From Siniperca chuatsi (taxonomy: Eukaryota > Chordata > Actinopteri > Centrarchiformes > Sinipercidae), in NCBI RefSeq assembly GCF_020085105.1, contig NC_058042.1, positions 11,238,501 through 11,302,500 of the forward strand: a stretch of DNA of 64,000 nt. Reading direction: 5' to 3'. Positions 1-11,200 of this stretch are shown here, piece by piece; position 1 is the stretch's first letter; each line of letters opens with the position of its first letter. The notes beneath the pieces are model-generated. The model saw only the letters and a list, made by a program, of their open reading frames with translations, was not told the DNA's origin and searched no databases. The position numbers and the translations under genes were made by a program.

Positions 1-401
1 CTTCTACCCCAAATATTGCACTGTACATGGTACTGTATGTGGCAGATGTCCATCACCAGGATGCATTGTGCTTCTTTCAGACATCACTTACTTCTGCTTT
101 TCCTTGGTTTCCTTTCCTTGGAGATAAAATAATTTGCAAAATTAGAATTAATTAATTTGCAAGAATAACAGGGTGCTTAATTTCATTTGAAATGCATTAA
201 GGATAAAGCACTGCTTGTATAACTAGTTCACCACAATAATTTTAGCACATACTAGATTTCAAATTTCTGTCTTCCCGTTCCAAATGTATAGTTACATACT
301 GTGTACTCACTACATCACTTTCCTTAAAACACAGTGAACACACATAAATAACTTTCAGGCTGGCTTCTGCTATTTTATTGATGCGTAGTTGTTTCACATA
401 C

Positions 402-1297
402 TTGCAGATTCGGAGTTTCCCGACCTCGCCTCTGCCAGTCGCTTTTGCCCATTGCTGAGAGAGGTATTTGGGCACCTGCATGTAGAAACATGGGTATATT
501 TTATGAGGGCTGCTTTCACACCTTAACAAAGGTCCACGTGTTAATAACACAAATGTAGGCACTATCCCTTTTTATATGCGGTCATTTCTCACCGCCAATT
601 GTCCTAATCTCTGTAAAAAAAAAAAAAGAAACACTGTAACTGTGTAAACTGTGGAATTTAAAAGTGCTGTTGGGATGAAGTTATATCCAACTAACCTGAG
701 TGATGGTATGTGTTGTAACATTATGTGTCTGGAGCCACATTCATTCACAATGCTGCAAATGTTGGCACTAAAACATGACGAAGGATTTAACTAGATTACT
801 AAAACTTAATTTGGCAGCTAGCGTTACATGTTAGGCTGTACAAATTATTACTTCTCTACAAACAGTTGCCAAACCCTTCCATCCATTCAAAGTGCATCTT
901 TCTCAGCTGCAAATCGCTTTCACTGCTAAACTCTGACCACACTGTTTACTTTGGTTATATCGCCAAACTGTGGTCTCTAGTTAGATCAGTAGGTTGTGGC
1001 ATGTTGTACATAAAAAATATTTTTTAACGATGAGTAGATAGTTCCCATCAGTTTATCTTGGACAGCTAACAGTAAATGGACTTAGCCAACGTTAGCTAAC
1101 GTACAACGCACGGTTTCATTCGAACGTAGCGATGGATGCTAAGCTACATTACCATTAGCCTTCGCTGTGTTTAAATTAATAACTGTTCCTATATCCCATG
1201 ATTATCGTTGTTAAAAACGGTATATACATACCTTTACAAGCCACACACCCGTATTCTGCTTGGCACCAGTTAAATCCACGTCTCCTTTCTCTGACAT
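402..1297 (-). CDS. gtf2f2: General transcription factor IIF subunit 2 (TFIIF beta/RAP30), exons 1-2 only, gene runs off the left edge
   Basis: Exon 1 is 1297-1232 (22 codons, starting MSEKGDVDLTGAKQNTG) and exon 2 is 475-402. The intron has a GT donor at 1231 and an AG acceptor at 477-476. Joined, they read through VWLVK into VPKYLSQQWAKATGRGE, the highly conserved N-terminus of RAP30. RAP30 binds RNA polymerase II with RAP74 and helps recruit it to the preinitiation complex in the nucleus. Exon 2 ends at a donor after the second base of a Lys codon (CAA/GTATGT). No exon 3 is visible in bases 1-401, so that is intron 2 up to the window edge. The ATG at 1297-1295 is chosen because it starts the family N-terminus. 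Family identification is strong; only about 46 residues are in view. Confidence 0.93.
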
Positions 1298-1691
1298 GTT
1301 TTAAAATTATGCTTCTGATAGCTTATCAATGCAACCGCCACACGCATGCGTAATAGAAATACGAAAGTATGGCAAGTCTGAAGGTCCATCTCAATCGTAA
1401 ATCCGTTATTTATGACCAGTATGTGCAGTATATCCCTCAAACGCTGACACATAATTATGTATGGGTAAGTAAATAACACATATAAGCTTAAAAAACAAAC
1501 TGTAATCAACTTAAAAACTGCCAAATTTGTAAAAGTAGCTTATGCGATATTGCAAATCTACAGGATGACGGAGCATAAGAATGCCTTTTACAGCAATCTG
1601 TGCTACACTACTAGCAGGGTTAAGCATTGAGGGACAAATATTGATCTGGTTAGACAAAGCGGTCAGTTTAAACTACAGTTTAACTCATTAT
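1298..1691. promoter_or_regulatory. gtf2f2 5' flank, presumed promoter side
   Basis: This is the non-coding flank directly upstream of the gtf2f2 start codon. It holds no recognisable gene. No clear TATA box is seen; a promoter here is inferred only from position. The right limit is set by the abrupt start of ercc3-like sequence at 1692. Confidence 0.3.
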
Positions 1692-1918
1692 ACTTCAACC
1701 CAGCAAGTCCCCGAGGACATCTTCAGCTACTATGAGCAGATGGATAAAGAAGAAGAGGAGGAGTAAGAGACTCAGATTGTGTCCTTTTAGAGATCGTCAG
1801 GTACACATCTGTTTTATTTCCTTTTTGCCGTTTCACAACTACATATTTAACAGTACTGCTGACCAGTTTTTAAAGCATACGGCTACGATTTTCTGTCTTT
1901 GAGATTTTTGTACCATAG
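1692..1918 (+). pseudogene. ercc3 (fragment): ercc3 exon 6 relic with start of intron 6 (segmental duplication remnant)
   Basis: Bases 1692-1800 match ercc3 exon 6 from 29501 to its 3' end, reading [20 protein letters not shown], and the similarity continues into intron 6 to about 1918 (real gene about 29726). It is therefore a DNA-level copy and not a processed retrocopy. It is dead: the acidic run ends in TAA where the parent has GAA, and a second stop follows an indel. Similarity starts inside the exon at 1692, a duplication breakpoint. No other ercc3 exon was seen between here and cyp27c1 copy A. Confidence 0.88.
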
Positions 1919-4519
1919 GCCTAATAATATGATTAACGCATTTGGTACACTCTACTGGGTGAAAACGGAACTACACCTTAACTAGTTAACAGAAAATTCA
2001 TCATAGTTTAGGGTAATGCTTTAGATTACAGCCTGCAACGTACAGCGTAATTACTCCGGAGTTACTTTGACTTCAACGTGGAGTACCAGGAGGCTGCTGC
2101 ACTACTGTACACTGGAGCTTGTTCAGAGGCAAGTGAATTTCTTTCCGCATTACACTTCTGTATTATAATTAAATCAGGTGTGCAACAGTAGAGTAAGAGC
2201 TAAAAGTTGCAGGACAGGAGGAATTTGAGGACTGGGTTGAGTGCATTAGTCTTTTTAAGCATATTTATTGAATGGTATGATATTGCTTACAGGTTTCTGG
2301 TCAGGATCAACCCTGATGATGGCAAGAAATGCTCTGCCAGACAGGGAGCAAGAAGTGAGGTTGGTGATGACCATCAACCCGCATGTCAACAGCTTAATTC
2401 GGTCCTTGATGGAGTTTGAATGGAAGACTTGAAACTGAGAGCCAGTGGTAGGCAGCCAGTGTCCTGATGGCCACCACCCACATGCCCTTCATTAAAAGTT
2501 CATCTACAGTCAGTAGTTAAGGTATTGGGACACTTGTTGTTATTATTGCTCACTTGTAGGTGAGCAAGGATTTGTAAGGTAAATCAAGTTCTCTCCTAGG
2601 ACAGTGCTTCCCACTTACCTAGTCCTCAAGTTACCCTGATTTGCAGGTTTTTGTTTCAGCTCTATTCTGGCACACCTGATCCAGTTAAGGGCTGCGTGTT
2701 TTTATGCCTGCCCTGTTCAGGTAGATCTGTTTCTGCTGCTCAACCAGTTAAGAAGTTAATTAAATCAGGTGTGCAAGAGTAGAGCTGGAACAGGACAGGA
2801 ACTTGAGGACTCGGTTGGGAACCCCAGTCCTATAAGGTAATTTAAATGTTTTCATGTCTGTTTTTTCCTGAGACCTGTACTAGCATTGGGGCTTTGTTTG
2901 TAATCAGTAGAATGGGCTTCTAAAAATCTGGAAGCCTGTGGTTAAATACATTTTTTAGAATAATGTTATTTGAAAAAATGAATTTGAATGTTGTCAAACA
3001 GCAACAGAAATTTGCTGCTGCACTGTTCTCTGGGCTGAACTTTCAGGAAAATGTTCATACATTTGAATGTTGTCGAAACACTGACAAAATGTTAATGAAA
3101 ATTATTGGAAAAACAAATTTAAAAAATGTTTAAAGAGATTAAAATGTAGTGATGATTGCATAAATCTACTTTTAAATTAAGAACAATGTTTGGATTGCCT
3201 TGTGATTTCTAATGTTATTCTGAAGTGTAGTAATATTACAACATTAGAAATGGGAGAACATTATAGAATTATAATAGAATACTACTACTAGTAATAATAA
3301 TAATAATTAGCAGTAATATACCAATATTAATATAACTGGAGATATTACAGTACAATACAATATAATAAAAGACAGTATAAATATACCACACAAAATAAAA
3401 TAAACAAAATATAGTAAAAATACAATAAAATATTGTTTTGTAGTAATACAGTATTGGTCTAAATACTGTAAATTGCATTACAGTACAATTACAGTAGTTA
3501 ATTGTAAATTGAAATACAGCAACTTGCTGACAACCATGCTTCCAGTAACTTACTGTAAATATACAAGGAAATAGTTTACATTGATGTAAACAGGGCCAAA
3601 ATCAGTGTGACTAGCTAGCACATGATGTTCTGACAAGCTAAGCAGCCATATGAAAGCAGACCACACAACAGTATTTTTCAACATAGGATAGGATAGTTCA
3701 CCCAAAAATATAAAATTGTCAACTGTTGTCTTCTATAGTTGCATAATGATTCCATTACAAAAAATAAAATAAGACTACCTTAAAACGTATACATTTATAC
3801 ATGCACAAGTCATTGTGAGGTACATAATCATTGGAGTTAATAATGTAATAACACAATCATTTCATTATTTCATATTAACGTAATCTAAATATTGTAATGG
3901 TCCATTAGCAAATACTAAGCCATTATTCGGCCTATGTTCTACGCATAAACAAACAAAACTCAGTAACTGTTATTTGATAAATATTACTAAAATATATAGT
4001 AAGTACTAAAATAAATACTGTAATATTGTATAAATAAATACTAGAATTAGTAGTAGTAGAATATTATTGTAAACTAATACATATTTTCAGAATACTATGC
4101 TTAGTGAGACAAAAAGCAAAACTTTGTCAAATTTAATGTATTTTTAAGACGTCTTCCATTCAAATAAATATTTTGAGGATATGTTATATGTAATCATCTT
4201 TAAATGGTATGGGTAATTAGCAGACATATGTTAGTTTAATATATAAAAAATGTGGTTGGTCTAGTCCAAATAGTCTCTGAGTAACTGAGATAAATGCAAA
4301 AGGTATTGCAGCTGTCCCCAGGCGCCCCTACTAATCACACACAGACGCACATACACACGTGGGACTAATAATAAATAATCATACCTCATATGTGGTCTAC
4401 TTACAACTTGTCCTCAGTTGCCCTTTACAGTCCTCATAGTGTGGTGTGTACACAAGGATTAAGGGAGGCTGACTGATTGGTGTGATGTAAGCAAACGGTG
4501 TTTTGGCATATTGTAATGC
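1919..4519. other. Intergenic, AT-rich, with MITE copies, no gene seen
   Basis: Between the ercc3 relic and the conserved upstream region of cyp27c1 copy A I see no supported exon. A half copy of a hAT-type MITE lies near 2165-2250 (same 3' half as the fuller copy at 2602-2827). Bases 3270-4110 are very AT-rich with runs of TAA and ATA, and short ORFs there are chance. Confidence 0.5.
2602..2827. mobile_element. hAT-type MITE
   Basis: The element starts CAGTGCTTCCCA and ends TTGGGAACCCCAG, imperfect terminal inverted repeats of a fish non-autonomous hAT family that I recognise. It is flanked by TCCTAGGA and TCCTATAA, a decayed 8-bp target duplication as hAT elements make. It has no coding capacity. 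The 3' half is repeated at about 2165-2250, a second degraded copy. Confidence 0.65.
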
Positions 4520-4816
4520 ACAGCTTGTCCAACAAGAGTGAAACCAACAGCTTGTTGAGTGGAAAACGCCCACACCCGAGTTATCCCTCCTTCTTTTGAA
4601 GCGAACATCCAATCCTCTTCCACTACTGAGGTTGTACAAGCAACTATTTAATAGGGTTCCACAGTCCAGTCCCATCTAACATTACATTACCACACAGGGA
4701 GGACTGTGTTTGCGCATACCAGGAAAATGCATATGCAGATGTGAATCTGCAAACTTTGCAAAAGACTGAAACATAAATCGTTTTTGCTCACGGGAACACC
4801 AAAAAGTATCCAAATA
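4520..4816 (+). promoter_or_regulatory. cyp27c1 copy A promoter/5' UTR, conserved with copy B
   Basis: About 300 bp upstream of the start codon match bases 39396-39695 upstream of copy B with few changes; further upstream the two diverge abruptly. A TATA-like TATTTAATA lies at 4645-4653 (39518-39526 in B), about 165-170 bp before the ATG in both. The conserved block probably is the core promoter and leader; the transcription start is not determined. Confidence 0.5.
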
Positions 4817-7800
4817 ATGGCAATCCTGAAGCATTTGACGACAGCATGCTGGAAGAACTTTCAAGACGTCCGGCTAAATAAGCAGCTCTTCATTTTGCGC
4901 GCAATACACAAGTCAGCAGCCAGCGATGCTTTTGGGATCTCCGCGGCTGAAAAAGAAGCCATACCTGAGAAATTGATCACACCGGCGGATGGCGGGAAAA
5001 CCAGAATCAAGACCCTGAAGGAGATGCCTGGACCCAGCACCCTAGCCAACTTGATAGAGTTTTTCTGGAGAGACGGGTTTAGCAGAGTTCATGAAATTCA
5101 GGTAATGATGTCAATACATGCCTTTTTGTGCTTAGGCCTACTAGTTTGGTTTGACAGATGAAATAATTTCTTTGTGTTTGGCACCAACCTATGTATTCTC
5201 AGCGTCAGCCAAATGGGCCACCTATGCGTAAAATGGCACAGATCGTTGCGTAAAAGCGCACCAGGTGTTTGGTCGCTGGTTTCCACTCTAAGGCATGAGC
5301 TTCCAGTTAGTTACAAGAAATACTGAACGTTTTCTCCATTCCAAGATGCAGCAAATAATCTTATATTATATAATAAATTGGTTTGGTCTCAGTCTGTAGA
5401 GAAAATATTTTAAGCTGTGCTGTATGCTCTAGATCCGGACAAGTAATTACTGATGATCAATGCGTCTATCTAGTGTTGACACAAATTGATATTGACACAC
5501 GCTGCATAATGACACATCTTTAAAAATGTAAGGTCGAATTCAACCCTCTTTCTATTTTTGAATTTCATCATTTTTAATTAATTGTCGTTATTGAAGTCTA
5601 ATCAGTTCTCTTTGTCTCTCTTACCCCCAGTTGGACAAATTCTTTTTTCCAAACCACAGTAGTCATGTAAAAGTGGAAAATAGATTTGATGTAGTAATTT
5701 AAACTTTTTAGAGCGGGAGTTTCTTTGTTTGATGTGGAAATTAGTCCAAGTGACAGATTGGATAGTTGCTTATCTACACGTTTTTATATGTCTAAAGAAA
5801 TATCAATCAGTATTTGGAAAATCTTGACTGAATATAAACTCAAAAATAGATTGTGGCACACTAGCAGTCTTCTTAAATAGTACCTTATTAAAATTTTTAG
5901 TAATAGTTTATTTGATAAGCAACAAGTGCAGCTGTATGAACAGCACCATTTGCCCTATGCATTCAAATATGCATATCCACTATTACTGACATTACATTCA
6001 GAGAAATAAAGGTAGCCTATCTTGGTTAAATGAAGAATTAAGTAATGGCATTGTTACAAACTGGTTCTACTGGAGATCTAATGACACCACTGGCAAACAT
6101 TATTCTGCTGAAATGTATTCCATTATAATTATTATTTGATCAGCATCAATTGGGAGCTAAATCATAGACTTAACCTAATAGCCAGTATGTAGGTATACTA
6201 TATTACATTACATTTTGATCATGTAAATAAATGTGACTACTAATTTATTGGTGTGACTACTGCTTTATAGCTGGAGCACAGGAAGAAGTATGGCAAAATT
6301 TTCAAATCCCGTTTTGGACCCCAGCTGGTGGTCTCTGTGGCAGACCGTGACCTGGTGGCTGAGGTGCTGAGGGCTGAGGGCATGACCCCTCAGAGAGCTA
6401 ACATGGATTCTTGGAAGGAGTACAGAGACATGAGAGGCCATTCCACTGGCCTCATCTCAGCGTGAGTCCCCATTAACCTTTGATCATTTAGTCTGGATAA
6501 GGACCTCCTGAAATAAATGACTTTGGGGTCGACAGGATAACCGCTTTAGTTTCCATATGTGTAGATTGGCACAGTACAAAACTTGGTGTCTGGGCTACAT
6601 TTCTAGGATTAGCTCACTTTAGTGTGCATGCCCTTTACTTCTCAGTAGTCTGCTTTTGTATCTATAAACTCTGAAATACTGTACTTGCCCCCTTTGGCAT
6701 CAGTACTTGCAGTTTTTCAACAGCTTCATCACTACCATTCTTCATAAAAACAAGCCATTTCCTCTATATGTCTGTGAATGTCTTGTATTAAAGTAAAAAA
6801 AATACATGGGAATGCCAAAATTCACCATGTCTCCGGTATCCTGTCCTCCAGGGAGGGAGAACATTGGCTAAAGATGCGGAGTGTGCTCAGACAGCTCATT
6901 ATGCGTCCCCGTGACGTAGCAGTCTTCTCTGATGATGTGAACCAAGTGGTAGATGACCTGATCAAGAGAGTTTGTACTATGCGCACCCCGGAGTCTGCAA
7001 CTGTCCTCAATGTGAATGACCTTTTCTTCAAATATGCCATGGAAGGTTGGTCAAAGTTGCTTACTTGAGAAGGAACTAAAAGTTGGGCAGGATGGATTTG
7101 AAAAGGATAGTGCCGGTGTATGGAATCAGATATGTGTCAGTATAATCAAACAAAACTTCTTAAATATCAAACAAATAAGAATCTGAGAAAGAATAAAACC
7201 CACTGAAGCGAAGAAAATGTCATCTCAAAAGTAAAACTTATTACTTGTAAAAACCATTGGTCTATTACTTTTTTGATACGTCCTTTTGTTCACAGTTCAC
7301 TCTGCTTCTTTCTCACAGATCATACTTTTGCCCTCACTGTCGGCTTTGCGGTTACGCTGCCAGATCTCTCGTTTGTGCTGCTTGATTTTTGTTTGCAGTT
7401 CTGACAGAAACCTCACGCATATGGCGTTATATTTGTGCATCATTCCTGAGCGAGCAATGGGAGATTTAGAGCACAGAAAAATATATTTTGCAAGCACATA
7501 CATTAGATTTTGAGGAGAAATTATATGTTAGCAAAACATTATTTCGTTTGAGAAAACAAATGTATTCTGAGCTCAATAAATGTATTTGCATGTTTATTAT
7601 TATCCATATTTATTATTATCCATATTTATGTGCAACAATAACCCCATCTCTCACAAACTCTTGCTCAGTGCTCAGGAAGACCACTGCACACTAGCTCACA
7701 TCGTCTCTCTCTCTCTCTCTCTCTACTCTGTGTGTGCTCAACTTTGTATGCACACTCAATTTTGCCTGCACATTCACTCAACTTTGCCTGTACACTCACT

Positions 7801-8197
7801 CAACTTTGCCTGCACACTCACTGAACCTGACACAGCTTTACAATGTGCCACAAAATCAACCAATCGGAGAATTGGAGAAGGTAAACTCTGGTTGGTTGGT
7901 TTCATCTCCAATTAGAACGGAAGACCCGACCCTAATCTGCCTCTGATTGGCTAAACTGTTCCAGGTGTCTGCTAATCGCTAACGCTAGCCTAGCTATGAT
8001 GCTAACTGGCGCTACAAACTAGACAGGCCCAGGAGGAGAGCGACTCAGCCACGGTAGCTCAGGTTTTTGTTCCCATAGCACCAAAGCAGCAGAGCAATGT
8101 TGAGCGCGCACAGAGTGGAGAGGTTGACAGAGAGATGATGTGAGCTAGTGTGCAGCGGTCTTCCAGCAGACTGAGCAAGAGTTTGAGAGAGGAGGGG

Positions 8198-8228
<31 letters not shown>

Positions 8229-11200
8229 GATTTTTGTGTGCTCAAACGAAATTATATTTTGCTTGCGTATAATTTTTCCTCAAAATAAAAAGTATGTGCT
8301 TGCAAAATATACTTTTATGTGCTCCAAATCTTCCATTGCTCGCTCAGGAATGAGGCACAAATACAAAACCAGGGGTGCCTCAGACTGGCCGCTGCTATAT
8401 GCGTCTGCACGTCTGCCATATTAGAGCGGTCAAGATCTGCTAGTTAACAAATACAATGTGTACTGAGAGGTGCAGACAGAAAATCGACTGTAACTCGCTT
8501 AATTCTGAACCGAAGATGCTGATAAACAATGACAGGATGCAAAACTGATGATTGTCAATGCTGTCTGGAGTTTCAATAACATGATCACCAAGATTGAACA
8601 CATCCTGTGAACCTATGTCAGACCAGACCATGTGGTTGCCAAGGGAAACACTGCATTGATGAGCTGCTGATGAAATGTTTGTGGTTTGTCGAATGCAGTG
8701 TTCTGCTGAATGAATAACCTTGACAGTAACTACAGATGGAATCATCAGGCCTCTGCTGTTCTTCAAGGTCAACAGATGGCACCTTTCAGAAAATGATGCT
8801 GATACAGCATCAGACACCAAACTGTTTCGCACACATTTCATGAATGCTGCTTCATCACCTGTCAAACAACAAATCTTCCTATTTACACCAGTGTATTCTC
8901 CGTCAGGTAACTGCGGTATTACACTACAGATGTCCTCAAATGGAGAGGAGGCAGTGTCAGAGTCACTAGATGACATGTCCACAGCAGACAAGGAGACCGT
9001 CTCATCATGGGCCCTCACATTGCCAGTGTTTCCCGGAGAAAACCCATAGCGGACCATTAGACGGCAGAAAATGCTCTGGAAGTGAACTGAACTCTGTTTT
9101 TTGTTCCACCCACCTGTAATTTGCACATGAAGTGACATTATAGTTCTGTATTGTATCATCCAATAAAATCTTTCCATATTATATTATGTCTGATGCCTTG
9201 ATGGAATTGAACAGGAGCACCAAATGGTCCTGGCTGAAGCAGTATGTGCAGACATAACTCTCATGAGCACAAACACATTCCAGCTGATAATTTTCTTTAT
9301 AGAAAATTATACAAAGAATCAGGTCATTGTTAAGTAAATATCACATTTATCCCATGTCACATACTGATTTAACAATTGTTCAGTAATGTTGTTTTTGTTT
9401 GGTAATGTTAGCCATCATCACAACAACAGTGTCTGTTGACTGTTCCGATATGGCAGACAGCAGCAGCCAGTCAGGGGGCCACGGATGTATTAATAGAATT
9501 ATTATTATTAGTACTATTATTATTATACATCCGTGTCCAGGGCACTGAACAAGCCAATGGGGACACACCCCTGAAAAAAACCCACCCACAGCAGGTTTTT
9601 GACAGAACTGCAAACAAAAAGTCAGGCAGCGCAAACGAGAGAGCTGGCAGTGTAACCACAAAGCTGACAGTGAAGGTAAAAGTCTGATCAGTGAGAAAGG
9701 AGCAGAGTGAATTGTGAACAAATTGATATATTATCAAAAAAGTTAAAGACCAGTAGTTTACACGATTAGACAAATCATTTCTTTGCAACAAAGTTTTACT
9801 TTTGAGATGACTTTTGGTCAAGAAGAGAAAAGATCATTGAAACTCTGTCTCCCTCTTCCTTGCCTTTGTCTTCACAGGTGTGGCAGCCATTTTGTACGAG
9901 TGCCGACTAGGCTGTTTGGAAGATGAGATTCCCCAGGAAACCCAAGACTACATCAGTGCACTTGACCTCATGTTCCGCTCCTTCAAGACAACCATGTATG
10001 CCGGAGCAATACCCAAGTGGCTCAGACTTCTCATCCCCAAACCATGGGAGGAGTTCTGTCTCTCCTGGGATGGCATCTTCAAATTCAGTAAGTGGTTTGC
10101 AGTTTGTAATTTTTGACCATGTATGGCCATAAATACTTGTACTATATACTATATACTATACTATACTTAGTATACTTGTATGTTGTCTCTTAGTATATGT
10201 GTATGTTCCAGTGAACTGTCTGCCTGCAGTAACTGGAGTACTGTCATATTCAAAGGGTATTCCAGTAATTTAGTACTGCACTTCCAAAAACTTGGGGAAC
10301 TCGCAAGAGACAGATTAAAAAAATAACATTTAAGCAGAGGAGGCACAGTTATTCTGATTTATAATCCTAGTAAGGGTCAAGTTCCAAAAACGCTGGAGGC
10401 TATGGAGGTTTTGTTATGAACAACACCAAAGATGTGTGGCAGGCAATCAAAAACATCACAGGCTACAAAAGTAGGGGCACCCACATCATGTGTGAGGCCA
10501 TGTTACCAGATGAGCTAAACAAATATTATGCTCGTTTTGATCTCCCCAACAAAGAGTTAACTGTAAAGTCTACTCTGCCTCCAGAAGACCAGCCACTGTC
10601 AGTATCATAGACTGTATAAAACATGGACAGAACCTAGCCACCTGAGAAGGCACCCACTTGTCACTCAAAGCAGCCACGTCCTTAATTATGTATAACTTTA
10701 AGCTTTAATATAATTAATTAATTAATAATTGATTAATTGGGCTAATGTTATTACTGCCATTTTTATCAGTCACAGGAGATTGTTCCGACCTGCTTCAAGA
10801 CAGCCACCATCGTCCCTGTACCTAAAAAGTCTGCAGTGTCTAGTCTAAATGACTACCGCCTTGTGGCTCTTACCCCAATTCTGATTAAGTGCTTTGAGAA
10901 ACTCGTTCTCCAGCACATAAAGAACAACATCCCAACAAGGACCCCCACCAGTTTGCTTTCAGAACCAACAGAACCACAGAGGATGCCATCTGCACTTCCC
11001 TCCACTCAGTCTTCACACATTTTGAAAATAGCAACAGCTACATCAGAATGTTGTTTGTTGACTTCAGCTTAGCATTCAACACAATCTCTCCCATGAATCT
11101 AATTGGAAACACTCTGGGCTTGAGTACCACACTCTGTAATTGGATATTGGACTTCCTTACAACAGACCCCAGACAGTTTGGATTGGTGGTCACAACCTCC

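Larger units (their letters stand above)
7210..9825. mobile_element. DNA transposon with about 200-bp inverted termini, intron 3 of cyp27c1 copy A
   Basis: Bases about 7210-7410 and 9605-9825 are imperfect inverted repeats of each other. Both carry the same blocks, for example TCATCTCAAAAGTAAAAC at the left and its complement at the right. Copy B intron 3 is only 424 bp and lacks all of this, so the element entered copy A or was lost from B. Inside lies a second inverted repeat (7425-7715 with 8115-8370) and a minus-strand ORF (8440-9177). Superfamily and exact ends are not settled. Confidence 0.6.

Noticed and set aside
2207-2419. 70-codon ORF as further ercc3 duplicate exon
   Set aside because: No resemblance to any ercc3 exon; the start lies in a degraded MITE.
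4784-4816. Upstream start for cyp27c1 copy A at 4784
   Set aside because: The codon at 4784 is TTG, not ATG; the first ATG in frame with good context is 4817, and the same holds for copy B (39663 versus 39696).
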